Source of the DNA: Pseudomonadota bacterium
GTDB taxonomy: Bacteria > Pseudomonadota > Gammaproteobacteria > Steroidobacterales > Steroidobacteraceae
DNA: 64,000 nt
Reading direction: 5' to 3'
Assembly: GCA_025357635.1 (NCBI GenBank)
Contig: JANXOV010000142.1
Coordinates: 1 to 64,000 of the forward strand
The position numbers and the translations under genes were made by a program. Below the pieces are notes generated by a model. That model made no database searches and had not been told where the DNA came from. It saw only the letters and a list, made by a program, of their open reading frames with translations. Numbering within the stretch: position 1 is the first letter of the stretch; every line of letters starts with the position of its first letter. Shown one piece after another: positions 27,021-35,920 of this stretch.

Positions 27021-29294
27021 ATGAAAAAACCATTCGCAACAATCCTGGCGGCGCTGCTGCTCGTCTCAATCGGTTCGGGCCTCGCGCTCGCAGTCGTGCC
27101 TGTGCCTGGCCCTGCTCCAGTCCTCGCGCCCGTCACGATTAACGACAGCGCGGGCGATCAGTTCGACCCGCATGTGAGCGGTAACTTTGCCGCCTATACC
27201 GATGATATAGGGATTCGCTATTACAACTTCGCGACCGCCACCGATGCTCCGATTCTGATGGGCCTCGCCGCGCGTGACCTGCTCTCGGATGTCAGCGGCA
27301 GCAAAATCGCCTTCTCGCGGGTGATCGTCGGCTCCGGGACTTCGGTAATGGTGTTCGATGCCGCGAACCCCGCCGACCCGGCCGTCGAAGTCAATCCAAC
27401 GGCCGGCCCGAATCGCATTGGCGCGGCGATCGGCGGCAACACGGTTGCCTACATCGACTTCGGTCTGCAGGCGAATGGAGAACTGGTGGTCACCGATCTG
27501 GCAAGCGCCGTGTCGACCCGGATCACCGATGACACGGCAATCGACGGAAATCCGTCGGTGTCTCCCAACGGGAACGTGGTCGTGTGGGAGCACTGCGCCA
27601 CCTCGCTCGCCAACTGCGACATTTGGCAGGCCGTGAAAACCGGAACCACCTGGACTAAAAGCGTCGTCTCCGACTCGGCCAGTCCCGAGGCCAACCCGGA
27701 CACCAATGCAACGCTGGTCGTCTATGATTCGCAGCGCGGTACAAACCCCGACATCTTCTGGCGACCCGTCGCCGGAGGCGCCGAGGTGCAGCTGGAGTTG
27801 CCTGGCCTCGAGGGCAATCCGAGCATCGCCGGCGACTACATCGCCTTCGAAAGCCGAGCTTCGCTGCTGGATTCCGCGGACATCTATGTCTACGACCTGG
27901 TCTCCAATCAGATTTACAAAATCACCGACACGGTGGACGTCAACGAACAGCTCAACGACATCACCGTGCTGCCCGATGGCCGGGTGCGTGTGGTGTGGGC
28001 GAGCGACGAGGTTGGTTTCGCTGAGCGCAACATCAAAGGCGCCACGTTCAAGCTCAATCGCCTGCCCGTGGCGAACGCGGGGCCCGATCAGAATATTTAC
28101 CTCGGACAGACGGCGGCTCTGAACGGCGCGGCCTCCTCCGACGCCAATGGCGATGTCTTGACCTATGCATGGACGCTGGATGTCGCGCCGCCCACCAGCA
28201 CTGCGGTACTGGTCAACCCAAACTCGATGACGCCGCACCTGACGCCGGACGTGGTGGGTCCGTATCATTTGTCGCTGGTCGTGAACGATGGCACCGGCAA
28301 CAGCGCGGCTTCCACCGTCGCCATCAACGTATTTGAGAATCTGCCGCCCGCCGCCGCCGCCACCGGCAACATGGCGGCATCGGTTGCCGGCAGCGCACCC
28401 CTGGCGGTGGTTTTCGATGCCGGCGCCAGCCAGGATCCGGAGGGCAGTCAGCTGACCTATGTCTGGGACTTTGGCGATCAGGCCAGCGGTGCGCAAAATT
28501 CTAGCACGCAGGTGTCCATGCTTCACACCTACGCCGCGGCAGGCAGCTACACGGCCACCGTGACGGTGACCGACAATCTTGGCAAAACCGATCAAGCCTC
28601 GGTCGCGGTTACCGCAACGGCTGCCAATGTGGCGCCGGTGGCATTGCCGACGGCCACGCCCAATCATGGCGCGGCAGCGCTCGAGGTTCAGTTTGCGGCG
28701 AACGCAACCGATGCGAATCCGGCCGACGTATTGAGCTATAGCTGGAGCTTCGGGGACGGCTCGCCGCTGTCGACACAGGCCAACCCGCTGCACAGCTACC
28801 TCAACGCAGGCACTTACCATGCAACGCTATCGGTGTCAGACGGCGTGAACCCACCGGTTTTGGCCAGTCTGACCATCAGTGTCGGCTCGGCGCTCACCAT
28901 CGAGGTGACCGAAGCGAAAGTCGAGCGCGGCGAGAAGGGCAAGGTCGAAGGCAGAATCAGCATGAAGGCCAACTTTCATTTTGCCGGCGTGCCGGCCGCG
29001 GCCGATGTCATCCGGGTGAAGTTCGATGGCTTCACGCTGTTGGAAGTGCCGTTTGCGAGTTTCAAACCAGAGTCTGCGGGCAAGTATGAGTACGAGACAA
29101 AAACCACCGAAGGACAGATTGACTTCAACCGCGGAACGATCAAGGTGGCGCGCCACAAGATGCTGACGAGTGGCATCGATAATTCCAACGGCATCGACGT
29201 CGAAATCAGCTTCGGCGCCGCGACCGGCACGGATCACTTCGATATGACGGGAGAAAAGGGGAGGCGCGACTGCGATCTATCGCACCGGCGGTAG
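27021..29294 (+). CDS. Exported beta-propeller and PKD-repeat protein
   Basis: 757 aa from MKKPFATILAALLLV with GGGAG 9-10 nt upstream. Signal peptide about 1-28. Residues about 35-345 contain TolB/WD-like blades (repeats around GDQFDPHVSGNFAAYTD, EANPDTNATLVVYDSQRG, EGNPSIAGDYIAFESR). Three PKD-like Ig modules follow (AGPDQNIYLGQTAALNG; VVFDAGASQDPEGSQLTYVWDFGD; LSYSWSFGDGSPLST). A final beta domain (about 620-757) ends in an unusual basic tail. It is probably an extracellular binding or adhesion protein. Adjacent to the divergent ECF sigma gene. Confidence 0.85.
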   Translation: MKKPFATILAALLLVSIGSGLALAVVPVPGPAPVLAPVTINDSAGDQFDPHVSGNFAAYTDDIGIRYYNFATATDAPILMGLAARDLLSDVSGSKIAFSRVIVGSGTSVMVFDAANPADPAVEVNPTAGPNRIGAAIGGNTVAYIDFGLQANGELVVTDLASAVSTRITDDTAIDGNPSVSPNGNVVVWEHCATSLANCDIWQAVKTGTTWTKSVVSDSASPEANPDTNATLVVYDSQRGTNPDIFWRPVAGGAEVQLELPGLEGNPSIAGDYIAFESRASLLDSADIYVYDLVSNQIYKITDTVDVNEQLNDITVLPDGRVRVVWASDEVGFAERNIKGATFKLNRLPVANAGPDQNIYLGQTAALNGAASSDANGDVLTYAWTLDVAPPTSTAVLVNPNSMTPHLTPDVVGPYHLSLVVNDGTGNSAASTVAINVFENLPPAAAATGNMAASVAGSAPLAVVFDAGASQDPEGSQLTYVWDFGDQASGAQNSSTQVSMLHTYAAAGSYTATVTVTDNLGKTDQASVAVTATAANVAPVALPTATPNHGAAALEVQFAANATDANPADVLSYSWSFGDGSPLSTQANPLHSYLNAGTYHATLSVSDGVNPPVLASLTISVGSALTIEVTEAKVERGEKGKVEGRISMKANFHFAGVPAAADVIRVKFDGFTLLEVPFASFKPESAGKYEYETKTTEGQIDFNRGTIKVARHKMLTSGIDNSNGIDVEISFGAATGTDHFDMTGEKGRRDCDLSHRR

Positions 29295-29393
29295 CGCGGA
29301 TGACATCCGTGCTTGGCCCGCGCGTACCGGTCTGGCGCTTTTCGCAGCAATGTAGCATCGTGAACCCCCTGTGGCGATCCTGTGGAGGCACTC

Positions 29394-29969
29394 ATGGTTC
29401 AGCGGCGCAGCGTTTTGCGACTTCTCCTGTCGCTCCTGGCGTGGGCACCCTTTGGTCATAAGGCGGTGGCACGCGAGGCTTTTGGCGACGCGCACGCGGC
29501 GCGGATGAGGGCTTTGGCCGAGACCGTGTTGCCGCGGGAAATCGGCGCCGACGGCCGTGCGCGCGCGGTCGGGCAATTCATGCAATGGGTGCGCGACTAC
29601 CGTGCCGATGCGCAAAGCGACCACGAGTACGGCAGCCCGACGCTGCGCCGGACGCCTGCATCCCCGGCGCTGAACTATCCTGCGCAGATCCAGGATCTGG
29701 ACCGCCGCGCGGGCGGTGCGTTTGCGGCAGCCTCCCTGACCGAGCGGCAGCGCGCCGTCACCGAGGCCGTGGTCGCCGCCCGAGTGAAGAACCTGCCCGC
29801 TCTGCCTGACGGCGGGCACATCGCCACCGCTCTCATGGCGCATTTTTTCAACGGCCCCGCTGCCAACGATCTGGTCTACGGTCGTTCCATCGGGCGTTTT
29901 TCCTGCCGCGGCCTGCCCGGTTCCGAGCAGCGTCCGCCGCTGCTGCCAGGCGCCACCGGTTCGCCATGA
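29394..29969 (+). CDS. Gluconate 2-dehydrogenase subunit 3-like protein
   Basis: 191 aa from ATG 29394 with GGAGG 6 nt upstream. A QRRSVLRLLLSLLAWAP start looks like a twin-arginine signal. RMRALAETVLPREIGADGR matches the pattern seen in small subunits of membrane-bound gluconate/GMC dehydrogenases, which help export the catalytic subunit. The stop overlaps the next start as ATGA. The C-terminal 25 residues look unstructured. Confidence 0.75.
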   Translation: MVQRRSVLRLLLSLLAWAPFGHKAVAREAFGDAHAARMRALAETVLPREIGADGRARAVGQFMQWVRDYRADAQSDHEYGSPTLRRTPASPALNYPAQIQDLDRRAGGAFAAASLTERQRAVTEAVVAARVKNLPALPDGGHIATALMAHFFNGPAANDLVYGRSIGRFSCRGLPGSEQRPPLLPGATGSP

Positions 29970-31555
29970 CCAGGCGCCACGAGTCCGACGTCTGCATCAT
30001 CGGCGGCGGAATTTCCGCAGCGCTGCTCGCATGGAAACTGTCGGAACAGCGGCCCGGGGCCTCCATCATCGTGGTGGAGGCCGGCGAGCGCGCCTTCGAT
30101 GCCGAGAAACGCTGGGAGCAGCGCAGGCGCATGCTCGAGTACGGTGAGAATCCGTGGCCGGGCGACACCCTTGCCGATCAATCGGCGCAAGGCATCATCT
30201 CGCCTTCGATGGTCGTGGGCGGCTCCGCCATGCACTGGGGCGGCGTCACCAATCGCTTTTCCGAGGAAGACACCCGCCTGCATTCCCTGTTCGGTCTGGC
30301 AGTGGATTGGCCCATCGACTGGCCGGAGCTGGAGCGCTACTACTGTGAGGCGGAGCGGCGCATCGGCGTGTCGGGCGATCCGAGCCCGCTGCCCGAGGAT
30401 GCACGATCGGCAAGCTATCCGATGCCGGGAATGCGGTTGTCTTGGAATTTGCGGCAGCTGAAGCAATGGGCGCAGAAGAGCGGCATCCCCTTCTGGGCCA
30501 CGCCGCAGGCCAAGAACACGCAGCCCTACGATGGGCGCGGCGAATGCCAGCGCTGCAATACCTGCGCGGTGTGCCCAATGCAGGCGCGCTACGCACCCGA
30601 CATCACTTACAAGCGGCTGCTCGCCGCCAAGGCCATCGAACTGCACGATCGCACGCTGGTGCGCAGGCTGAGCGCGGGCGGCAGCGGTCCAAACATCGAC
30701 GTGGCGCATGCCGTGCATCGCGACCGGCCTGACGAGGCTGTGGAGTATCGCGCCAAGACTTTCGTGGTGGCTGCGGGTTATGCGTGGAGCTCGCATCTGC
30801 TGTTGCTGTCGGCATCGCCCCGGTTCCCGACGGGGCTTGCGAATTCCTCGGGTCTGGTCGGCAAGTACATGACGGGGCATGCATCCGTGCAAACGCAGAT
30901 CGAACTCGATGCGGAAATTTATCCGGGGATGAACGAGGAGCACAGCCTCGTCTCGCGGCAGTTCTTCCGCGCCGACCGGCGCAAGCCCTACGTGCGCCAT
31001 GACCTGCGCATTTGGGAAAGCACGGTGAATCGCGAGCCGCGGCTGCGCGATGAGTCGGGCAGGCTCCTGCTGGGGGATGCGCTGCTGGCCGACTGGCGTG
31101 CGCGCACCCGCCGCGCCACCGCACGCGTGCGCGCCTACTACGACGTGCATCCCGACCGCAACAGCGAACTGTCGCTCGATGCGTCGACCAAGAACCGCTA
31201 CGGCGATCCGCTGCCCAGAATCGTGCATCGCGCGGATGCGGCGTCGCTGGCGCGGCGTGAGGCCACCCTCGAGCACATCCGCGGCGTGTTCGCGCGAATG
31301 GCGCGCAATGACAACGGCTCGATGGGCCGGCTCGACGTCGGCGCCTATTGGGACCACCCGGGCGGGGGCTGCCGCATGGGCAGCGACCCGGGCGCGAGTG
31401 TCACCGACAGTTACGGCCGCACCCATGACCACGAGAATCTGTTCGTGGTGGGCTCGCCGACCCTGCCCACGGGCGGCTGCACCAATGGCACGCTCACCTT
31501 CGCGGCGCTGACCCTTCGTTCGGCGGACCACATCGCCGGCGCCGCGCGCACATAA
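29966..31555 (+). CDS. GMC oxidoreductase, dehydrogenase catalytic subunit
   Basis: 529 aa without its own signal, consistent with hitch-hiking export on the small subunit. FAD motif CIIGGGISAALLAWKLSE (about 10-27), VVGGSAMHWGG, and the C-terminal MGSDPGASVTDSYGRTHDHENLFVVGSPTLPTGGCTN with catalytic His region. A cluster ECQRCNTCAVCPMQARY (about 192-208) carries four Cys spaced three apart, resembling the Fe-S cysteines of bacterial FAD-glucose dehydrogenase alpha subunits. No cytochrome c subunit gene is adjacent. Likely oxidises a sugar or alcohol in the periplasm. Confidence 0.85.
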   Translation: MTRRHESDVCIIGGGISAALLAWKLSEQRPGASIIVVEAGERAFDAEKRWEQRRRMLEYGENPWPGDTLADQSAQGIISPSMVVGGSAMHWGGVTNRFSEEDTRLHSLFGLAVDWPIDWPELERYYCEAERRIGVSGDPSPLPEDARSASYPMPGMRLSWNLRQLKQWAQKSGIPFWATPQAKNTQPYDGRGECQRCNTCAVCPMQARYAPDITYKRLLAAKAIELHDRTLVRRLSAGGSGPNIDVAHAVHRDRPDEAVEYRAKTFVVAAGYAWSSHLLLLSASPRFPTGLANSSGLVGKYMTGHASVQTQIELDAEIYPGMNEEHSLVSRQFFRADRRKPYVRHDLRIWESTVNREPRLRDESGRLLLGDALLADWRARTRRATARVRAYYDVHPDRNSELSLDASTKNRYGDPLPRIVHRADAASLARREATLEHIRGVFARMARNDNGSMGRLDVGAYWDHPGGGCRMGSDPGASVTDSYGRTHDHENLFVVGSPTLPTGGCTNGTLTFAALTLRSADHIAGAART

Positions 31556-31668
31556 CCCGCGCTAGCAAACTTTCAGAATAGATTCAGAGGCGATTCAAGA
31601 CGCTGCGGGTGGCGCGCGCGACACTGTTCCCGTACGGCGAACAATCACCAACCACTTTGGAGATAAGA

Positions 31669-32316
31669 ATGAAGACTTTCATCGCATTACTGCCCGTTTT
31701 GTTCCTCACCCAGGCGTTCGCGGCGGGCTCCTCCTCGCTGCCGGGGCCGGCGCCCGGGGCGGCCGAACCCGTTCACCGCTACCTCATCGAACGGACATTT
31801 CCGGCCGGCGCGCTCGCCGGTCTTGACGCTGCCACCAAGCAGAAAGTCAATGCCAACAATGCCTCGGTCGGTGTGCGCTGGGTGCAATCCTATGCCAACG
31901 CCGACAAGACCAAGACATTCTGTGTCTACGAAGGACCCAGTGAAGCGTCGGTCCGCAAAGCGGCGACGCTCAATGCCTTGCCCGTCGACAGCGTCACGGA
32001 GGTGCCGGTGGACCTTGATCCGGGTCACCCGGCGCATCAGGCCGCGTCCGCCAAGAAGAATCACCGCTACCTGATCGAGCGGACCTTTGCCCCCGGCGCA
32101 CTGGATGGGCTGGACGCTGCGGGCAAAGCCAAGGTCAACGCAACCAATGCCAAATATGGCGTGAACTGGGTGACCTCCTACGCCAATGCCGACAAGACCA
32201 AGACGTTCTGCGTCTACGACGGACGCAGCGAGGCTGCGGTGAGAAAGGCCGCGAGCGCGAACGGCATCCCGGTGGACAAGGTGACCGATGTTCCGGTGAC
32301 GCTGTTGCCAAACTAA
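31669..32316 (+). CDS. Exported tandem DUF4242 protein
   Basis: 215 aa with a signal peptide (about 1-18) and two copies of the same ~90-residue module: HRYLIERTFPAGALAGLDA.. and HRYLIERTFAPGALDGLDA.., each with SYANADKTKTFCVY and a following RKAA..N. The module matches DUF4242, whose members are thought to be ferredoxin-like, possibly nickel-binding. The repeat is 288 bp (96 codons) apart and nearly identical in places at DNA level, suggesting a fairly recent duplication. Confidence 0.82.
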   Translation: MKTFIALLPVLFLTQAFAAGSSSLPGPAPGAAEPVHRYLIERTFPAGALAGLDAATKQKVNANNASVGVRWVQSYANADKTKTFCVYEGPSEASVRKAATLNALPVDSVTEVPVDLDPGHPAHQAASAKKNHRYLIERTFAPGALDGLDAAGKAKVNATNAKYGVNWVTSYANADKTKTFCVYDGRSEAAVRKAASANGIPVDKVTDVPVTLLPN

Positions 32317-32339
32317 CCGACGGACGCGGCGCGTCTGGG

Positions 32340-32840
32340 CTACTTCACCGCATGCAGTTTCGGGTTTGCATGCGCGATGCCCAGCGCGCCGCTGCGCACG
32401 ACTTCCAGCACCTCGCCGAAGGCGCCCACCTCGGCAATGAACTGGCTGATCTGCACTTCGGTGCTGGCCAGTTCGATGATGAAACTACCCGGGTTGGGGG
32501 CGAGCACCCGGCCGCCGGCGCGATGCACGAGATCGGTGAGCGCTTCGAGGCGCGCATTGCTGGCGTGAACCTTGATGAGCATCAGCTCGCGCGCCAGATG
32601 TTCCCCGCCCGTCATGTCCTCAACCGAGGCCACGTCCACCAGTTTGAGCAACTGGGCGTTGATCTGGGCAATGACCGACTCGGAGCCGCTGGTCACCAGG
32701 GTGATGCGCGAGACGGTCGGATCCTCAGTGGGAGCGACCGACAGCGACTCGATGTTGTAGCCGCGGGTGGAGAACAGACCGGCCACGCGGGTGAGCGCGC
32801 CGGCCTCGTTTTGCAGGCGAATGGCGATGATATGACGCAT
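32340..32840 (-). CDS. ilvH: Acetolactate synthase small (regulatory) subunit
   Basis: 166 aa. N-terminal ACT domain (RHIIAIRLQNEAGALTRVAGLFSTRGYNIESLSVAPTED) that binds valine for feedback inhibition, then the C-terminal domain (RELMLIKVHASNARLEALTDLVH, PGSFIIELAS). Full family length. Unusually it is divergent from the large-subunit gene instead of directly downstream. TATCCT lies 7 nt before the ATG. Confidence 0.96.
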   Translation of the reverse strand: MRHIIAIRLQNEAGALTRVAGLFSTRGYNIESLSVAPTEDPTVSRITLVTSGSESVIAQINAQLLKLVDVASVEDMTGGEHLARELMLIKVHASNARLEALTDLVHRAGGRVLAPNPGSFIIELASTEVQISQFIAEVGAFGEVLEVVRSGALGIAHANPKLHAVK

Positions 32841-32847
32841 CGTTCCA

Positions 32848-32853
32848 AGGATA
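32848..32853 (-). promoter_or_regulatory. -10-like hexamer 7 nt before ilvH
   Basis: On the minus strand, TATCCT, then seven bases, then the ATG at 32840. No strong ribosome site except a weak GGA, so a leaderless transcript is possible. Confidence 0.4.
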
Positions 32854-32866
32854 CGGGCCGCGGCAC

Positions 32867-32895
32867 TTGGGCGCCAGAGCGGGAACTGCTAGGCT
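32867..32895 (+). promoter_or_regulatory. Predicted ilvB promoter (TTGGGC-N17-TAGGCT)
   Basis: TTGGGC at 32867 and TAGGCT at 32890 are spaced by 17 bp. TAGGCT is 7 nt before the GTG at 32903. The block TAGGCTTTGG recurs before the symporter at 41582 and, shorter, before the ECF gene at 40440. Confidence 0.5.
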
Positions 32896-32902
32896 TTGGC
32901 GG

Positions 32903-34738
32903 GTGAAAGACCGATACGACATGATGAATCAGCGCGCCCACCCCCTGGCGGGCGCCAGTATGACCGGCGCGGAAATGCTGGTTCAGGTGCTGGCCGACGA
33001 GGGTGTGGACACCATTTTTGGCTACAGCGGCGGCGCCATATTGCCGATCTACGACGCGGTGTTTCTCTATAACGAGAAGCATCAGGCCTCCATGCCGCTG
33101 ATCGTGCCCGCCAATGAGCAGGGCGCGGGTTTCATGGCGGCGGGCTTTGCCCGCGCCAGCGGCAAGGTGGGCGTCGCGCTGGTCACCTCCGGCCCGGGCG
33201 CGACCAACATGGTCACGCCGGTGCGCGATTGCATGGCCGACTCGGTGCCCATCGTGGTCATCTGCGGCCAGGTGCCCACCGGCGCCATCGGTACCGATGC
33301 CTTTCAAGAAGCGCCCGTGCCCAGCATCATGGGTGCGGTCGCCAAGCATGTGTTTCTGGTGACCGATCCGGCCAAGCTCGAAGCCACGGTGCGAACCGCG
33401 TTCGAGATCGCGCGTACCGGACGCCCCGGACCGGTCGTTCTGGACGTCCCCAAGGACGTGCAGAATTGGAAAGGCGTGTTTCATGGCTCAGGCCGTCTGC
33501 CCGTGGCCGGTTACCGGCAGCGCATGAACCGCGTGTCGGCGAACAAGTTGAGCGATGTCGCCTGCGCGGAATTCTTCGATCACCTGACGAAGAGCGAACG
33601 CCCGCTGATCTACGCCGGCGGCGGCGTCATCAACGGCAGCGCCGCCTTTGCCTTGCGCGAATTCGTGCAGGAGTTTCATGTTCCGGTGGTGACGACATTG
33701 ATGGGCATCGGCGCCATCGACACCAAGAGTCCGATGTCCATGCGCATGCTGGGCATGCACGGCGCCGCGTTCGCCAATTACGCCGTGGAGGACTGCGATT
33801 TTCTGCTGGCGCTGGGCGCGCGTTTCGATGACCGCGTTGCCGGCTTGCCCACGCGCTTTGCGCCCAAGGCAACATTCATCGCGCATCTGGACATCGACGC
33901 TTCCGAAATCGACAAAGTGAAGCGCGTGCACTGGAGCCACATCGGGCTGCTGCCCGACGCCATTCTGGCGCTGGTGGATTACGGCAAGCGCATCGCCTTC
34001 AAGCGCGACTGGAGCGCCTGGCATCGGCATTGCGAAGCGCTTCGCGCCACGCATGCCATGAACTACGACCGCAACAGTCCGCTGATCCAGCCGTACTACG
34101 TCATCGAAGAAATCAACCGGCTGACCAATGGCGAGGCAATCATCTCCACCGGCGTCGGTCAGCATCAGATGTGGGCCGCACAATACTTCGACTTCCGCAA
34201 TCCGCGCCAATGGCTCACCTCGGGCAGCATGGGCACCATGGGATTCGGTCTGCCGGCGGCGGTGGGCGCGCAATTCGCGCAGCGCAACCGCCTGGTCATC
34301 GACATCGACGGCGATTCCAGCATCCGCATGAATCTGGGCGAGATGGAAACCGTCACCACCTACGACTTGCCGGTGAAAGTGGTGGTGATGAACAATTGCG
34401 GCGACGGCATGGTCAAGCAATGGCAGAAGTTGTTCTTCAAGGGCCGCTTCAGCGCCAGCGACAAGAGTCTGCATAAGAAGGATTTCATCAAGGCGGCGCT
34501 GGCCGATGGCTTCCCCTATGCCGTGCGGCTCGACAACAAGGCCGATGTGCCGCGCGTCATCGACGAGTTCATCAAGTTCGCCGGACCGGCGTTCCTCGAA
34601 GTCATGATCGACCCGGATGCGGGCGTGTATCCGATGGTGGGTCCGGGGCAGTCGTATGATGAGATGATCACCGGCGAGTTCATCAACTCGCGCCATCAAG
34701 TGGTGATCAAATCACCCGACGCGTCGGAGATGTTTTAG
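32903..34738 (+). CDS. ilvB: Acetolactate synthase large subunit
   Basis: 611 aa if started at the GTG at 32903; ATG 32924 is the main alternative. ThDP enzyme making 2-acetolactate or 2-aceto-2-hydroxybutyrate for Val/Leu/Ile. N-terminal GYSGGAILPIYDAV with catalytic Glu in VPANEQGAGFMAAGFAR, a central FAD/dehydrogenase-like domain (PLIYAGGGVINGSAAFAL; LLALGARFDDRVAG) and C-terminal ThDP motif (IDIDGDSSIRMNLGEMETV; VVMNNCGDGMVKQWQ). IlvA at the far end of the window supplies 2-oxobutyrate. Confidence 0.94.
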   Translation: MKDRYDMMNQRAHPLAGASMTGAEMLVQVLADEGVDTIFGYSGGAILPIYDAVFLYNEKHQASMPLIVPANEQGAGFMAAGFARASGKVGVALVTSGPGATNMVTPVRDCMADSVPIVVICGQVPTGAIGTDAFQEAPVPSIMGAVAKHVFLVTDPAKLEATVRTAFEIARTGRPGPVVLDVPKDVQNWKGVFHGSGRLPVAGYRQRMNRVSANKLSDVACAEFFDHLTKSERPLIYAGGGVINGSAAFALREFVQEFHVPVVTTLMGIGAIDTKSPMSMRMLGMHGAAFANYAVEDCDFLLALGARFDDRVAGLPTRFAPKATFIAHLDIDASEIDKVKRVHWSHIGLLPDAILALVDYGKRIAFKRDWSAWHRHCEALRATHAMNYDRNSPLIQPYYVIEEINRLTNGEAIISTGVGQHQMWAAQYFDFRNPRQWLTSGSMGTMGFGLPAAVGAQFAQRNRLVIDIDGDSSIRMNLGEMETVTTYDLPVKVVVMNNCGDGMVKQWQKLFFKGRFSASDKSLHKKDFIKAALADGFPYAVRLDNKADVPRVIDEFIKFAGPAFLEVMIDPDAGVYPMVGPGQSYDEMITGEFINSRHQVVIKSPDASEMF

Positions 34739-34748
34739 CCCGTCGGCA

Positions 34749-35168
34749 TCACCAGGCACCGACGTTGGGCATCGAGGCCCAAGGTTCACGTGGCGCCAGC
34801 GCGCTGCCTTTCTGCAGCAATTCCACCGAAATATTGTCCGGCGAGCGCACAAAGGCCATGTGGCCATCGCGCGGCGGGCGGTTGATGACGACGCCGTGGT
34901 CCTGAAGGCGTTTGCAGACGGCGTAAATGTCATCCACCGCATAGGCCAGGTGTCCGAAGTTGCGGCCGCCGCTGTAGCTTTCCGGATCCCAGTTGTAGGT
35001 GAGTTCCACCTGCGCATCCTCATCGCCCTCGGCGGCGAGAAACACGAGCGTGAAGCGACCCTTCTCAGATTCGTGCCGCTTCAATTCTTTCAATCCGAGC
35101 GCGTCGCGATAGAATCGCAGCGACTGTTCGATGTCGGTAACACGGACCATGGTGTGCAGGTATTTCAT
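34749..35168 (-). CDS. gloA: Lactoylglutathione lyase (glyoxalase I)
   Basis: 139 aa from MKYLHTMVRVTDIEQSLRFYRDALGL. Isomerises the methylglyoxal-glutathione hemithioacetal. Two betaalphabetabetabeta halves with metal ligands His5, a Glu in VELTYNWD, His in FGHLAYAVDD and Glu in SVELLQ; the length and pattern fit the short Ni-type GloA. The 40 codons upstream of the chosen start carry no family similarity. Divergent from another VOC-fold gene. Confidence 0.93.
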   Translation of the reverse strand: MKYLHTMVRVTDIEQSLRFYRDALGLKELKRHESEKGRFTLVFLAAEGDEDAQVELTYNWDPESYSGGRNFGHLAYAVDDIYAVCKRLQDHGVVINRPPRDGHMAFVRSPDNISVELLQKGSALAPREPWASMPNVGAW

Positions 35169-35196
35169 CCCGTCAGCATGCCCAAAGAGTAATGAC

Positions 35197-35577
35197 ATGC
35201 ACAAGAGCAAACTGGCCGGTTTCATCATCGATTGCGAATCCGGCGATCTGCGGTCCTCCTCGAATTTCTGGGGCGCGGCGCTCGGCATGCGGCTGCAGCA
35301 ATTGCCCAGCGATGAAGCGGACCGCTACATGCGCCTGGTGGATCCCAACAGCGACCTGCACATCGAGGTGCAGACCGTGAAACACCCCAGCCGCGTGCAT
35401 CTGGACATCGAGTCCGACGACATCGAAGCCGAAGTCGTACGCCTGGAAAGGCTGGGCGCCACGCGTGTGGCCAATGTCCACACCTGGGTGGTCATGCAGG
35501 CGCCCACGGGACATCGATTCTGCGTGGTTTGCGCAAGCTCTGAGGATTTTGAATGCCGCGCCACGCAGTGGCCCTGA
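35197..35577 (+). CDS. VOC (glyoxalase-fold) protein
   Basis: 126 aa from MHKSKLAGFIIDCESGDLRSSSNFWGAALGM. One vicinal-oxygen-chelate domain with VHLDIESDDIEAEVVRLERLGATRV and HRFCVV. Substrate unknown; the pattern FWGAALGM..HLDI is common in uncharacterised glyoxalase-like proteins. It starts 28 bp from the divergent gloA gene, sharing one promoter region. Confidence 0.8.
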   Translation: MHKSKLAGFIIDCESGDLRSSSNFWGAALGMRLQQLPSDEADRYMRLVDPNSDLHIEVQTVKHPSRVHLDIESDDIEAEVVRLERLGATRVANVHTWVVMQAPTGHRFCVVCASSEDFECRATQWP

Positions 35578-35628
35578 TCGCACCCGGCGGGAGGGCGCGG
35601 ATCCGCGGCCCCATGACAAAACACCGAT

Positions 35629-35652
35629 TTTTGTGGTTAATGTGTCACAAAA
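35629..35652. promoter_or_regulatory. Inverted repeat TTTTGTG-N10-CACAAAA
   Basis: Perfect 7-bp arms with a 10-bp spacer in an AT-rich stretch, without a following T-run. It looks like an operator for a dimeric regulator. The spacing does not fit Crp (TGTGA-N6-TCACA). Confidence 0.4.
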
Positions 35653-35892
35653 TGGCGACAGCTTTTAACATAGTGTGTTGATTTCTTTAGATGTCCGCCC
35701 CAAATACTAGAATTCGTTGTACTTTCTGATAACCTAGACTCTGTCTTAAACGTTGCGTCCCGGACACATCCGTGACGATGAAACAACGGGTTGTTAACGA
35801 AATAGGTCGAGCGTTTCTAGGTTTTCATAGCGGCGCATCTTCCAACGAAGGACGTGACGGGCATTGCGACCCGCCACCTGTTCCCCTCGATC

Positions 35893-35920
35893 CCCCGGGC
35901 CCTCCCGGGGTTTTCTTTTT
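35893..35920 (+). terminator. Rho-independent terminator in the DUF4331 leader
   Basis: Stem CCCCGGG / CCCGGGG (35893-35899, 35904-35910) with a 4-nt loop, followed directly by TTTTCTTTTT. Its position upstream of a gene suggests it ends an sRNA or acts as an attenuator; it may instead end the VOC transcript at a distance. Confidence 0.75.

Noticed and set aside
27066-28820. 584-codon minus-strand open frame inside the PKD protein gene
   Set aside because: Antisense shadow of a gene with a signal peptide and PKD motifs. No recognisable domain.
29876-31531. 551-codon minus-strand open frame opposite the GMC gene
   Set aside because: Antisense shadow, composition dominated by Arg and Ala, no motif.
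35629-35652. Crp/Clp site reading of the inverted repeat
   Set aside because: Arms are 10 bp apart and lack the TGTGA-N6-TCACA core, so it is listed only as an unnamed inverted repeat.
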